Assembly (NCBI GenBank): GCA_964458935.1
Contig: CAYWKS010000012.1
Location: forward strand, 1-64,000
Length of the DNA stretch: 64,000 nt
Reading direction: 5' to 3'
Source: CAYWKS01 sp964458935
Lineage (GTDB): Bacteria > Planctomycetota > Phycisphaerae > Phycisphaerales > Zrk34
Shown here: one piece after another, positions 36,844-44,104 of the stretch
Layout: the number at the start of each line of letters is the position of its first letter
How positions within the stretch are numbered: the first letter of the stretch is position 1
The notes under the pieces: model-generated
The model's input: only the letters and a program-made list of their open reading frames with translations
The model's database searches: none
What the model was told of the DNA's origin: nothing
Translations under genes and position numbers: made by a program

Positions 36844-36949
36844 CATGCGCTTCATGTCCAGCGTGCGCCCCGGACCGGCCGACGCACGGCGGCGTTGCCC
36901 ACAGGCCCGCCGGCTTCGACGCCGCGGCGGGCACCGCCGCAGCCATAAG

Positions 36950-37036
36950 CGGTGGGGGTGGGATTCGAACCCACGGTGACCCGAAGGCCACGCCGGTTTT
37001 CAAGACCGGTGCATTCAACCGCTCTGCCACCCCACC
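36950..37036 (-). tRNA. tRNA-Ser (anticodon TGA)
   Basis: An 87-nt class II cloverleaf on the minus strand. Acceptor GGTGGGG/CCCCACC, anticodon loop CTTGAAA giving TGA, a long variable arm (GTGGCC TTCGGGTCAC), and T-arm GTGGG TTCGAAT CCCAC. CCA is not encoded. Confidence 0.95.
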
Positions 37037-37128
37037 GGGTCCGGCGGCGCCGCGACCGTGAGCGTTCGAGGCCAGGGCGACGGGAACACCGTCGGTCCGG
37101 CCGCCGGGAGGTGCGGCGTTGCCGTGTG

Positions 37129-37158
37129 TATCTTTTCGACCAGGCGGCGACCTGTCAA
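37129..37158 (-). promoter_or_regulatory. Probable promoter of tRNA-Ser
   Basis: Minus strand: -35 TTGACA (37158..37153), 18-nt spacer, -10-like AAGATA (37134..37129). The -35 is perfect and the -10 is weak. The start would be ~85 nt before the tRNA. Confidence 0.4.
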
Positions 37159-37275
37159 TGAATCGGGGTCGGGCCGCCATGCCGCCGGGCCTGGGCACCA
37201 GGCAGGCGGTGCATGGGACGACCGATGGCGGGGCGGATACGAGATTAGCGGGTGGATGCGGCCGAGCGGCGCAAT

Positions 37276-37310
37276 AAAAAAGAGAGAGTACGCCTAAGCG
37301 TATCTCTCTC
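37276..37310 (-). terminator. Intrinsic terminator of the 190-nt RNA candidate
   Basis: Minus strand: a 12-bp stem (GAGAGAG and TACGC blocks, one bulged base) with a four-base loop, followed immediately by six T. There is no T-tract on the other strand, so the direction is clear. Confidence 0.8.
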
Positions 37311-37465
37311 CGTCCCCAGCCGTTTCCCTCTCGCTCCAACAACCAGCCAAGCTCTCTCGCGTCTTCCCGTGACGGCGGGTCTCTCAGGTCCACCGTCAGG
37401 CTGAGGAAACTGGGGCCAGTTTCAACAGCGGTGCCAACCCGATAAAGGGTATGGGTCACCAGCCA
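37276..37465 (-). ncRNA. Candidate ~190-nt structured RNA with its own promoter and terminator
   Basis: Transcription from the promoter at 37500-37472 would give ~190 nt ending in the terminator at 37276. Within it, CCCCAGTTTCCTC pairs with GAGGGAAACGGCTGGGG (two small bulges), enclosing AGCC/GGCT and TGACGG/CCGTCA helices. A separate AAACTG/CAGTTT hairpin is an alternative. An open frame crosses the region, but it runs straight through the terminator hairpin and its ATG lies upstream of the -10, so I do not call it. The size fits 6S RNA, but the fold is not obviously 6S, and no known family is assigned. Confidence 0.5.
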
Positions 37466-37471
37466 CTGATA

Positions 37472-37500
37472 TATGTACCTCATTGCATCGGTGGTGTCAA
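37472..37500 (-). promoter_or_regulatory. Strong sigma70-like promoter of the 190-nt RNA candidate
   Basis: Minus strand: -35 TTGACA (37500..37495), exactly 17-nt spacer, -10 TACATA (37477..37472). Predicted start ~37465. Confidence 0.75.
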
Positions 37501-37599
37501 GATAATGTTGCCGCCGCGGGCAAAGTCTCGCGCGGCAGACCGAGGCGGCGGCGGGCGGCGAAATGTTAACGAACGGGGCGCGGCGGCGTAGGGGCAAGT

Positions 37600-37635
37600 A
37601 AAAACCCGCGCTGCTCTGTTAAGAGACAACGCGGG
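37600..37635 (-). terminator. Intrinsic terminator of the 270-nt RNA candidate
   Basis: Minus strand: stem CCCGCG/CGCGGG continued by TG/CA and CTCT/AGAG (one mismatch, one bulge), four-base loop, then five T. Confidence 0.8.
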
Positions 37636-37871
37636 CGGCTGGTGTAGAGAGAGAGAGAAAATCGTGCGGGGCGGACGTACAGCCTTCGTGGCTGAAGTAC
37701 AGCGGCGGATTCAAGCCGATCTGGCAGAATGCGGATTTGGGTGATATGGCCCAAGACATCGCACGCCGCAACCTGGCTGGATCACGCACGGCCAACAACA
37801 ACGCCACGCGTCCCGCCCACATATTCTATTGGGTGATTGGGGAACTCTCTCTTTCATCCCATCACCGTTGT
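37600..37871 (-). ncRNA. Candidate ~270-nt structured RNA with its own promoter and terminator
   Basis: Bounded by the promoter at 37905-37878 and the terminator at 37600. A purine run AGAGAGAG near the 5' end (just after GATGAA) can pair with CTCTCTCT near the 3' end, closing most of the molecule. Internal hairpins include TTGGG/CCCAA (loop CCATATCA) and AGCC/GGCT flanked by GTAC/GTAC. The longest frame inside (61 codons) has no homology I can recognise. RNase P, tmRNA and SRP signatures were looked for by eye and not found. It may be a new small RNA or regulatory leader. Confidence 0.5.
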
Positions 37872-37877
37872 GCAGTA

Positions 37878-37905
37878 AACATAGCATGCCTGACACCTAT
37901 GTCAA
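37878..37905 (-). promoter_or_regulatory. Strong sigma70-like promoter of the 270-nt RNA candidate
   Basis: Minus strand: -35 TTGACA (37905..37900), 16-nt spacer, -10 TATGTT (37883..37878). Predicted start ~37871. Confidence 0.72.
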
Positions 37906-38521
37906 CCCAAAACTTCAGTCAATCCCGGGACTCGCGCAAATTTCATTCCCGGTCTCGAATCGGCCGACGCCATCGGCCCGGTCGACCGCGCCGGGCGGCT
38001 GGGTGTCGGAATAAAGCACTATCAAGCAAAAGGTTAGCAAACGTCGCCCCAGGGCGCCGCCCGTGGCCGACGCGCACAAACTGCTTAAACATCAATGGTT
38101 AGGGATGTTACCTTCGCCGCCGGTCCCGCGGCGGATTGGACCTTGGCATTGATCTTGCCCCCTGTCGCCCGCAGGTGGCCGCGATCCGTGGCGGCGGGGT
38201 CACAGGCCTCGTCCGCTTCGCCGTCCGGGCATGCGTTACCGAGGCCTGTCAAGCTGCGTTGAGCAAACGGGTCGTGCCCGTCGCGCCCGACCCGCCGATT
38301 GGGCAAGTCGCGCACCAGTTGATGCCCTGCGCCCGACGCGGCGCTCCATCCGGCACGACAACCGCACCCCAACGCACCAAGGCATCGATCCTACCGCGCA
38401 TACACCATTTGCTGTAGTGGCGTAAGCAGATCGCTTGAGTGCGCGTCGGGCATGGATCGGCGCGTCGAAAGGCTGCGTACGGGCACGACGTTGTTGCAAC
38501 TATGCGAAACATGCAACGCCG
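37906..38521. other. Non-coding or degenerate stretch
   Basis: No frame here has convincing codon usage over its length. The frame on the minus strand ending at 38085 (…KINAKVQSAAGPAAKVTSLTIDV) looks weakly protein-like and could be the end of a decayed gene. No promoter or terminator pair was found. Confidence 0.3.
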
Positions 38522-38576
38522 GGATCGCGGTGGAGTCCGAGGCGTCTGCGCTTTGCTTCGGCGTGAACCTGCGACC
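38522..38576. repeat. 55-bp direct repeat, left copy
   Basis: Identical over 55 bp to 38677-38731. It runs directly into the N gap. Its last 12 bases (GAACCTGCGACC) equal the T-arm region of the adjacent tRNA-Pro gene. The gap between copies suggests an unresolved tandem array. Confidence 0.85.
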
Positions 38577-38676
38577 NNNNNNNNNNNNNNNNNNNNNNNN
38601 NNNNNNNNNNNNNNNNNNNNNNNNNNNNNNNNNNNNNNNNNNNNNNNNNNNNNNNNNNNNNNNNNNNNNNNNNNNN
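38577..38676. other. Assembly gap (100 N)
   Basis: Exactly 100 unknown bases, the usual placeholder length for a scaffold join of unknown size. Flanked on both sides by the same 55-bp sequence. Confidence 0.98.
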
Positions 38677-38731
38677 GGATCGCGGTGGAGTCCGAGGCGT
38701 CTGCGCTTTGCTTCGGCGTGAACCTGCGACC
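38677..38731. repeat. 55-bp direct repeat, right copy
   Basis: Same sequence as 38522-38576, beginning right after the gap. The last 16 bases also form the left arm of an inverted repeat with 38754-38769. Confidence 0.85.
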
Positions 38732-38769
38732 TAAGCGTCGGCTGCGCCGCCGCGGTCGCAGGTTCACGC
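38716..38769. repeat. Perfect 16-bp inverted repeat with tRNA T-arm-like sequence
   Basis: Arms GCGTGAACCTGCGACC (38716-38731) and its exact complement (38754-38769), with a 22-nt loop. The arms contain GGTCGCAGGTTCA, shared with the T-arm of tRNA-Pro 50-110 bp away, which suggests they derive from the tRNA 3' end. Confidence 0.75.
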
Positions 38770-38780
38770 TGGCGCCCAAA

Positions 38781-38818
38781 TTGACAACGGGCAGGCCTGG
38801 CGGCCCGCCCGTCGTCAA
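38781..38818 (-). terminator. Long hairpin directly after tRNA-Pro
   Basis: A 17-bp stem (15 matches) beginning TTGACAACGGGC with loop TGGC, starting at the base next to the tRNA 3' end. On the minus strand it is followed by a short T-run (TTT). It is probably the tRNA trailer/terminator. Confidence 0.55.
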
Positions 38819-38892
<74 letters not shown>

Positions 38893-38913
38893 TGAGGTCG
38901 GTTGGAACACCGG

Positions 38914-38942
38914 ATGTTAGCGGTCGGTCGGCCATTTCGCAA
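38914..38942 (-). promoter_or_regulatory. Sigma70-like promoter of tRNA-Pro
   Basis: Minus strand: -35 TTGCGA (38942..38937), 17-nt spacer, -10 TAACAT (38919..38914), start ~38907. Confidence 0.65.
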
Positions 38943-38964
38943 CAACTGCCCGGCGCAGCTTGCA

Positions 38965-40830
38965 TCAGTCGCCGGCGGACTCGGCCAGGCGCTGGAGGCT
39001 GAGTTGATACTCCGCGGCGGCGAGCAGGGCCATGGCGGTCGTCGCCAGCGGCTGGCGGTTGTCCCAGAAGGCGGTGCGGACGCCGCCAAGGCCGCGGCCC
39101 AGGTCATGCACATACCAGGCGGCGTCGCGCGTGAGCGTCAGTTGTTCGAAGAACCGCAGGCCCAGGGCGCAGTTGAGCAGCCACGTGCCGCGCTGCTCGG
39201 CCTCGACCAGGCCCGGCACGCCCAGCGCCGCGGACTGGAGGATGAGCAGGTCGGCCGATCGCCAGGTGGGCTCGGGCATGACGGTCGCGTCCTGGATGAA
39301 CCCGCCGACGGTGTCGGGGCTGACGTAGCTGGGGTCGGCGGGGTCCTGGGCGGCGGCGGGCCCGGGCGGCTGGACCTGGCGGGTCCAGTACTGCTGCGCG
39401 GCGCTGCGGACGAGCATGAACCCGCCGGTGGCCATGTCCAGCCGCAGCAGATCGAACTCGGCGAGCCCGGCCCACGGCATGACCTGCGAAGCGTTGCCGG
39501 CGCGGACGCTGGCCCAGATCGACCCCATCGCCTGCCGCGCGGTGCGCTGGGCCTGGTTGCTGCGCGTGCGATCGCAGTATCGGACCATGGCGAGCGCGGA
39601 CAGGGCATCGACCGGCGTGGCGCGGGGCGTGGTGTTCGCGTCGGCCGGCTCGCGGCCGCGCCGCTCATGCGCCTCGGTGAGGCGCGCCGCGAGCTGGTCG
39701 CGTTGCGGCTTGAGGTCGGCTGCATCCGGCGTTTCGAGCAGGGCGATCAACGCCATCGCCATATCGCCGATCGCCGGCGGACCGTCCTCGCCGTCGAGGT
39801 CAATCTCGTCGAGGGCGGCGTCGATCGCGCGGCGTGCGGCGGCGGCGTACCGCCCGGCGCGCGCTTCGGGCAGGTGCGCGGCGCCGGCGTATCGTGCCAG
39901 GGCATACGCGGCCAGCGCCGCGTCGCGCGCCTCGGCCACCCGGGGCGCATACTGGCTCGAGGTCGGCTGGAAGGTGCCGGCGAACCGGCCGCGGTCGTCC
40001 TGGCGGGCGAGCAGGTAGTCGGCCCATCGGCTCGCGAGGCGATCGATGCGCGTGAAGTCGGGCGGCGTCATCGGCAGGACGCGCTGGCCGCGGTGCAAGC
40101 GATGGACCGCGTCGGCGTCGGCCGGGCGGATCAGGTGGATCACCTGCATGGCGTGGAGCGTCGGGCCGGCGTCGGCGTTGATGCGGGCTATGGCGGCGGC
40201 ATCGAGCCCGACGTCGCTGAGCAGCGTGTGCAGTTGTTGCTGGAGCGAGAGGTTGGCCGCGATCGCCTGGCCGGGGAACACCCACGCCCACCGTTCGCCG
40301 CGGCGCATGGCCAGCCCATGCACACCGATGACGATGCGTCGGGGCAACTGGTCCAGCCGCTGCATCTTCACCGGGCGTGGGGCGTGGGCGACCTGGCAGT
40401 CGACCTGGAGGAGCGGTCCGACCTTGGCGAGGTCGGCGGTGATGTTGGCGTCGGGGTTGCGCGTGGCCAGCCGCACGAGGCTGCGGCGGGCTTGGCGCAG
40501 GGCCTGGGCCGTGGCGTCGCGCGCCAGGGCGGCGAGGTCGACCGGCCGGGCCGCCGCCCGGCCGGGTGCGTCGCACATGGCGTGGGCCTGGCCAAGCGTA
40601 AGCCCCGACAGCCGGATGGCCACGTGAACGGCCGCGGCGTCGGTCGCCTGGATCGCCGCCGGCTGGTCGGGGACGGCCCCGCCCTCGACCCAGCGCTCGA
40701 CCTGCACGAAGACCTGCTCGGCGATCGCGCGATCGAGCGGCCGGACGTCGCGCTCGGGCGGGGCGGCGAGCGTGGCGACGTGGGCGCCCGCCCACGGGAC
40801 GAGCGCGAGGATGATGCACCAACACAACAT
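38965..40830 (-). CDS. Exported hypothetical protein, AMMECR1-like region plus alpha/alpha-repeat region
   Basis: 621 aa with a signal peptide (MLCWCIILALVPWAGA). Residues ~30-240 contain a segment (VIGVHGLAMRRGERWAWVFP and the residues after it) that looks like the second half of AMMECR1-type domains. Residues ~260-610 are an all-alpha toroid-like region (RWADYLLARQDDRGRFAGTF, DAALAAYALARYAG) as in lyases and glycosidases. The family is unrecognised. The start was chosen for the signal peptide. An upstream frame to 41019 is open but lacks coding character. A -10-like TATTCC (40872..40867) lies ~37 nt before the start. Confidence 0.6.
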   Translation of the reverse strand: MLCWCIILALVPWAGAHVATLAAPPERDVRPLDRAIAEQVFVQVERWVEGGAVPDQPAAIQATDAAAVHVAIRLSGLTLGQAHAMCDAPGRAAARPVDLAALARDATAQALRQARRSLVRLATRNPDANITADLAKVGPLLQVDCQVAHAPRPVKMQRLDQLPRRIVIGVHGLAMRRGERWAWVFPGQAIAANLSLQQQLHTLLSDVGLDAAAIARINADAGPTLHAMQVIHLIRPADADAVHRLHRGQRVLPMTPPDFTRIDRLASRWADYLLARQDDRGRFAGTFQPTSSQYAPRVAEARDAALAAYALARYAGAAHLPEARAGRYAAAARRAIDAALDEIDLDGEDGPPAIGDMAMALIALLETPDAADLKPQRDQLAARLTEAHERRGREPADANTTPRATPVDALSALAMVRYCDRTRSNQAQRTARQAMGSIWASVRAGNASQVMPWAGLAEFDLLRLDMATGGFMLVRSAAQQYWTRQVQPPGPAAAQDPADPSYVSPDTVGGFIQDATVMPEPTWRSADLLILQSAALGVPGLVEAEQRGTWLLNCALGLRFFEQLTLTRDAAWYVHDLGRGLGGVRTAFWDNRQPLATTAMALLAAAEYQLSLQRLAESAGD

Positions 40831-40960
40831 CCGGCGCGGGCCCGCACAGCCGGGGCGACCGGGGGTGGAATACCGCAAAGCCAGCGTTTGCAATGGGTTA
40901 GAGAGGCGGACGGCCACTTGTGGCCCCGCTGGCATGTCGCTTGAAAGTAGTCGGGGTGCC

Positions 40961-41059
40961 ATGCAACGCAGTCTAACCAATTCGTCGACCGCTGTGCGAG
41001 GGATGAATCTCGGCCGCATGGTCGTGCTCGTGCTGCTGTTCTACGCGGCCATGTGCTGA
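40961..41059 (+). CDS. Possible small membrane protein (32 aa)
   Basis: ATG preceded by GGGGTG. The C-terminal half, MVVLVLLFYAAMC, is a single hydrophobic helix; an inner ATG at 41003 (after GAGGG) would give 18 aa. It lies in a 401-bp gap between divergent genes and 105 nt before a strong plus-strand terminator, so some plus-strand transcript probably exists here. There is no homology evidence. The alternative is that the terminator serves an untranslated RNA. Confidence 0.3.
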   Translation: MQRSLTNSSTAVRGMNLGRMVVLVLLFYAAMC

Positions 41060-41163
41060 TCGACAGACGCGGTGCGTGCGAGGCCCGTGAGACGCCGCAT
41101 GCCCGCAAGGATTCGAGGGACGTTGGAGGAGGAAAGGTCGCCCGGAGGACCGACCCCGCTGCT

Positions 41164-41196
41164 GCCCAGGGATGTCAAAGTCCCTGGGCTTATTTT
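41164..41196 (+). terminator. Strong intrinsic terminator, plus strand
   Basis: Stem GCCCAGGGA/TCCCTGGGC (9 bp, perfect) with 8-nt loop, followed by TTATTTT. It lies on the strand opposite to both flanking protein genes, so it must belong to an unannotated plus-strand transcript within 40831-41163. Confidence 0.75.
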
Positions 41197-41231
41197 CAGC
41201 CGGTCGCCGGGGCCGCGCCGCATCGGCGCCG

Positions 41232-42239
41232 CTACGAACCGTTGGGCACGGCGACGGCGTGGTTGATGACCACGCATCCCTTGCCGGCGGCCTTGGCCTG
41301 GTACAGCGCCACGTCGGCCAGCGCGACCAACTGGTCGGCGTGGGTCGGGCGATTGCCACGCACCGACGCCAGCCCCACCGACATGCCGGTCTGACAACCG
41401 ACGGGCAACAGGACGTGCGTGGCCTGGCGGAACTGGTGCTGGATCCGCCGGGCGACCTGCCGCGCCGTCTCGAGGTCCGCGTTGGGCAGGATCAGCACGA
41501 ACTCGTCCCCGCCGTAACGGCCGGCCACATCGCTCCGGCGACAGTTCGCCTCCAGCACCCGCGCCGCGGTCTTCAACAGCGCGTCGCCTTTCTGATGTCC
41601 GAGCGTGTCATTGAGCGGCTTGAACGCATCGAGATCGATCATCGCGCACGTCAGGTCGGTGTGATGCCGCTGGGTCTCGGCGAATCGCCGTTCCAGGGTG
41701 TCCTGGATCGACCGGCGATTGGCCAGACCCGTGAGCGGGTCGGTGGTGGCCTGCCGCTCCAACTGGGCGACGGCGTGTTCGAGCTGGCGGTTCTTGCCCG
41801 ACAGGTCTTCGAGTGTCTGCTCCAACTGTTGCCGCAGCCGGCGATTGTGCTGCTTGATCTGCCAGACTTCCAGGTTCTTCTCGACGACGAGCGGGATGGT
41901 CACCATGTAATCGCCGACCTTGACGATGTAGTCGTAGGCGCCGAGGCGGATCGCCCGCATGGCGGTCTCCATGGTCGACTCGCTGGTGACCATGACGAAA
42001 GGCAGGTCGTCGCGGCGGTGCAGGGCCCGGTCGAGCAGGTCCAGCCCCGAGCCGTCCGGCAGGTGGATGTTGCTCAGCACCAGGTCGAAGCGTTCGAGGT
42101 CGAGGGCGATGGCGTCCGCGACCGACCCGACCACGACGATGCGCTCGTAGCCGAAGTGCGCCGTGAGGATATCGCACGTCATCCGGGCCGTCGGGACGTC
42201 GTCCTCAACGAGCAACAGGTAGGGCGAATGACGCGTCAT
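41232..42239 (-). CDS. Receiver-GGDEF protein (diguanylate cyclase) with degenerate phosphoacceptor
   Basis: 335 aa. The N-terminal receiver-like domain (1-115) has the acidic pocket EDD (12-14), a Thr/Ser (VTSE ~84-87) and Lys107, but the phosphoacceptor position is Asn57 (LVLSNIHLPDG) in place of Asp. A coiled-coil linker (~117-165) joins a GGDEF domain with intact GGDEF (243-247), N-terminal DPLTGLANRR and an RxxD inhibitory site (R234/D237). It should make cyclic di-GMP. Control may not be by ordinary phosphorylation. The start at 42239 removes an N-terminal extension that lacks coding character. Confidence 0.9.
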   Translation of the reverse strand: MTRHSPYLLLVEDDVPTARMTCDILTAHFGYERIVVVGSVADAIALDLERFDLVLSNIHLPDGSGLDLLDRALHRRDDLPFVMVTSESTMETAMRAIRLGAYDYIVKVGDYMVTIPLVVEKNLEVWQIKQHNRRLRQQLEQTLEDLSGKNRQLEHAVAQLERQATTDPLTGLANRRSIQDTLERRFAETQRHHTDLTCAMIDLDAFKPLNDTLGHQKGDALLKTAARVLEANCRRSDVAGRYGGDEFVLILPNADLETARQVARRIQHQFRQATHVLLPVGCQTGMSVGLASVRGNRPTHADQLVALADVALYQAKAAGKGCVVINHAVAVPNGS

Positions 42240-42367
42240 GACAGCAGTGGACCCCTCGTTGCAGCCTCGTGGCGCCAACGGTGGTATCGGACGGATCGGG
42301 CGGGCGATTTACCCGGCCGCGCAGAGCCTTTGGTGCGGTCGCGCTTTTCCGTCGACGCCGAGGGCGA

Positions 42368-42373
42368 TACACT
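42368..42373 (+). promoter_or_regulatory. -10 box TACACT next to a start codon
   Basis: TACACT ends 6 nt before the ATG at 42380; a weak TTTTCC sits at the -35 distance. A transcript starting 7 nt after this box would begin with the start codon. Confidence 0.4.
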
Positions 42374-42379
42374 CGCGGC

Positions 42380-43078
42380 ATGCAGCGTTTCACATGGCTC
42401 AGGACCGGCGTCATCGCGGCGACCGTCACGATCGTCTGCCTCGCGCCGCTCGCGGCGTGCCAGAAGCAGGTCGCCATCGACAACCCCATCCCGGTGGCCG
42501 ACCACGAATACGACGCGGTGTTCAACGAGGCGGTGGCGACGCTGAGGCGGCATCGATTCGTCGTGGAGCGACAGGATCGACGTTTCGGGGTGATCACCAC
42601 GCGCCCGATCGTCGCTTCGAGCGTGCTTGAGCCGTGGCGAGACGACAACACGACCGCGGGCCAGGTCGTCGGCAACACGCTGAACCAGCGCCGACGGTCG
42701 GTCCGGGTGCTGCTGGAGCCGACGGTTGCGGTCGCGGCGCCGCGCCCGGATCGGCCGCGGTATGAACTGTACGTGGAGGTGACGGTGGAGCAGCGGCAGC
42801 ACCCGCCGCGGATGCTGCATACGGCTCGGGCCGGGTCGCTGGCCAGCTACGAGCGCGACCCCGGCCTGCGTGCGGCGCGGACCGAGCAGGGCGTACAGCG
42901 CAGCTTCTGGCGGCCGATCGGGCGCGATCCGTATCTCGAGCAGCGTCTGATCGCCGAAATCTTCGAGCAGGCGACCCCGAGCCCGTCGGGGGGCGACCCC
43001 CATGCCGGCGACCCGCCCCAGGCCGGACCGGCCGACGAAGCCGCCGCCGGTGCGACCGATGGGTTGAGTGCATCATGA
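42380..43078 (+). CDS. Putative lipoprotein preceding mqnD
   Basis: 232 aa. Signal peptide with lipobox LAAC (Cys ~27), then a ~165-residue domain starting DHEYDAVFNEAVATLRRHRF and a Pro/Gly/Asp-rich tail. The EYDAVFNEAVATL pattern followed by RRFGVITTRP resembles small planctomycete lipoproteins of unknown function. The 4-bp ATGA overlap with mqnD points to cotranscription. The start is supported by the signal peptide. There is no Shine-Dalgarno, in line with a leaderless message. Confidence 0.68.
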   Translation: MQRFTWLRTGVIAATVTIVCLAPLAACQKQVAIDNPIPVADHEYDAVFNEAVATLRRHRFVVERQDRRFGVITTRPIVASSVLEPWRDDNTTAGQVVGNTLNQRRRSVRVLLEPTVAVAAPRPDRPRYELYVEVTVEQRQHPPRMLHTARAGSLASYERDPGLRAARTEQGVQRSFWRPIGRDPYLEQRLIAEIFEQATPSPSGGDPHAGDPPQAGPADEAAAGATDGLSAS

Positions 43079-44016
43079 CGCCACCGGCCAAGACCCTGGG
43101 CATCGGCCATTCGCCCGATCCCGATGACGCGTTCATGTGGTATCCGCTGGCCGAGGCCGCCGGTGGCCCACGCGTCGACACCGGGCCGTACCGCTTTGAA
43201 CACGTGCTCGAGGACATCGAGACGCTGAACCAGCGCGCCGAGCGTGGTGAGCTGGAGATCACCGCGCTGAGCATCCACCAGTACGCGCACGTGGCCGATC
43301 GTTACGCGCTGACGAGCTGCGGGTCGTCGATGGGCGACGGCTACGGGCCGATGATCGTGGCGCGTGAGCCGATGAACCTGCGGCAACTGATCACGCCGGT
43401 GACCGAGCCGGACCCGACGTTGGAGGCCGAGCGTCCGCCGGATGGTCTTCGGCTGGCGATCCCGGGCCGCAAGACCACTGCGTGGCTGGCGTGCCAGTTG
43501 ATGCTGCGGGAGGTCGAGGGGGTTCAGCCGGGTTCGCTGCGGTCGGTGAACCACGGCGTCGAGGCGTTCGACGCGATCATCCCCAAGGTCGCGTCGGGGG
43601 AGTACGACGCGGGCCTGATCATCCACGAGGGCCAGCTCACCTATGCCGACGCGGGTCTGCATTGCATTGCGGACCTGGGCCAGTGGTGGACCCAGACGCG
43701 TGGCCTGCCCCTGCCGCTGGGCGGCAACGCGATCCGCCGGGACCTGGCGGGCGAGGCGCCGGCGATCTGCTCGATCCTGCTGGCGTCGATCCGCTACGCG
43801 CTGGAGCACCGCGAGGAAGCGGTGGCGTACGCGATGAACTACGCCCGCGACATGGGCGTGGAGCTGGCCGACCAGTTCGTGGGCATGTACGTGAACGACT
43901 TCACGCTGGACTACGGCGCGAGGGGCCGCGAGGCGGTGGGGCGGCTGCTCGCCGAGGCCGCCGAAGCGGGCATCGCGCCCGACTGCGGCGAGGTCGACTT
44001 CGTGGAGCCGGCCTGA
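43075..44016 (+). CDS. mqnD: 1,4-dihydroxy-6-naphthoate synthase
   Basis: 313 aa. It converts cyclic dehypoxanthine futalosine to dihydroxynaphthoate in the futalosine route to menaquinone. Family features: SPDPDDAFMWYPL at the N-terminus, the SIHQYAHVADRYALTSCGSSMG segment, IHEGQLTY, and the LPLPLGGNAIRRDL loop. Related periplasmic binding-protein folds exist, but no signal peptide is present. The other mqn genes are not in this window. Confidence 0.9.
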   Translation: MTPPAKTLGIGHSPDPDDAFMWYPLAEAAGGPRVDTGPYRFEHVLEDIETLNQRAERGELEITALSIHQYAHVADRYALTSCGSSMGDGYGPMIVAREPMNLRQLITPVTEPDPTLEAERPPDGLRLAIPGRKTTAWLACQLMLREVEGVQPGSLRSVNHGVEAFDAIIPKVASGEYDAGLIIHEGQLTYADAGLHCIADLGQWWTQTRGLPLPLGGNAIRRDLAGEAPAICSILLASIRYALEHREEAVAYAMNYARDMGVELADQFVGMYVNDFTLDYGARGREAVGRLLAEAAEAGIAPDCGEVDFVEPA

Positions 44017-44104
44017 CCGGTCCGCGGCCGCCGGTTGGTCATCCGCCGGCATTCCTGATAGATAAGCGGTAGGAGTTCATGCCACCTGGCGAGGCGGATG
44101 CGCC

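Noticed and set aside
36788..37597. A 269-codon minus-strand frame through tRNA-Ser and the 190-nt RNA candidate
   Set aside because: It reads through a tRNA gene and an intrinsic terminator hairpin, and its ATG lies upstream of the predicted transcription start. A short frame beginning MRYIYQWLVTHTLYRVG looks protein-like but is left as unlikely.
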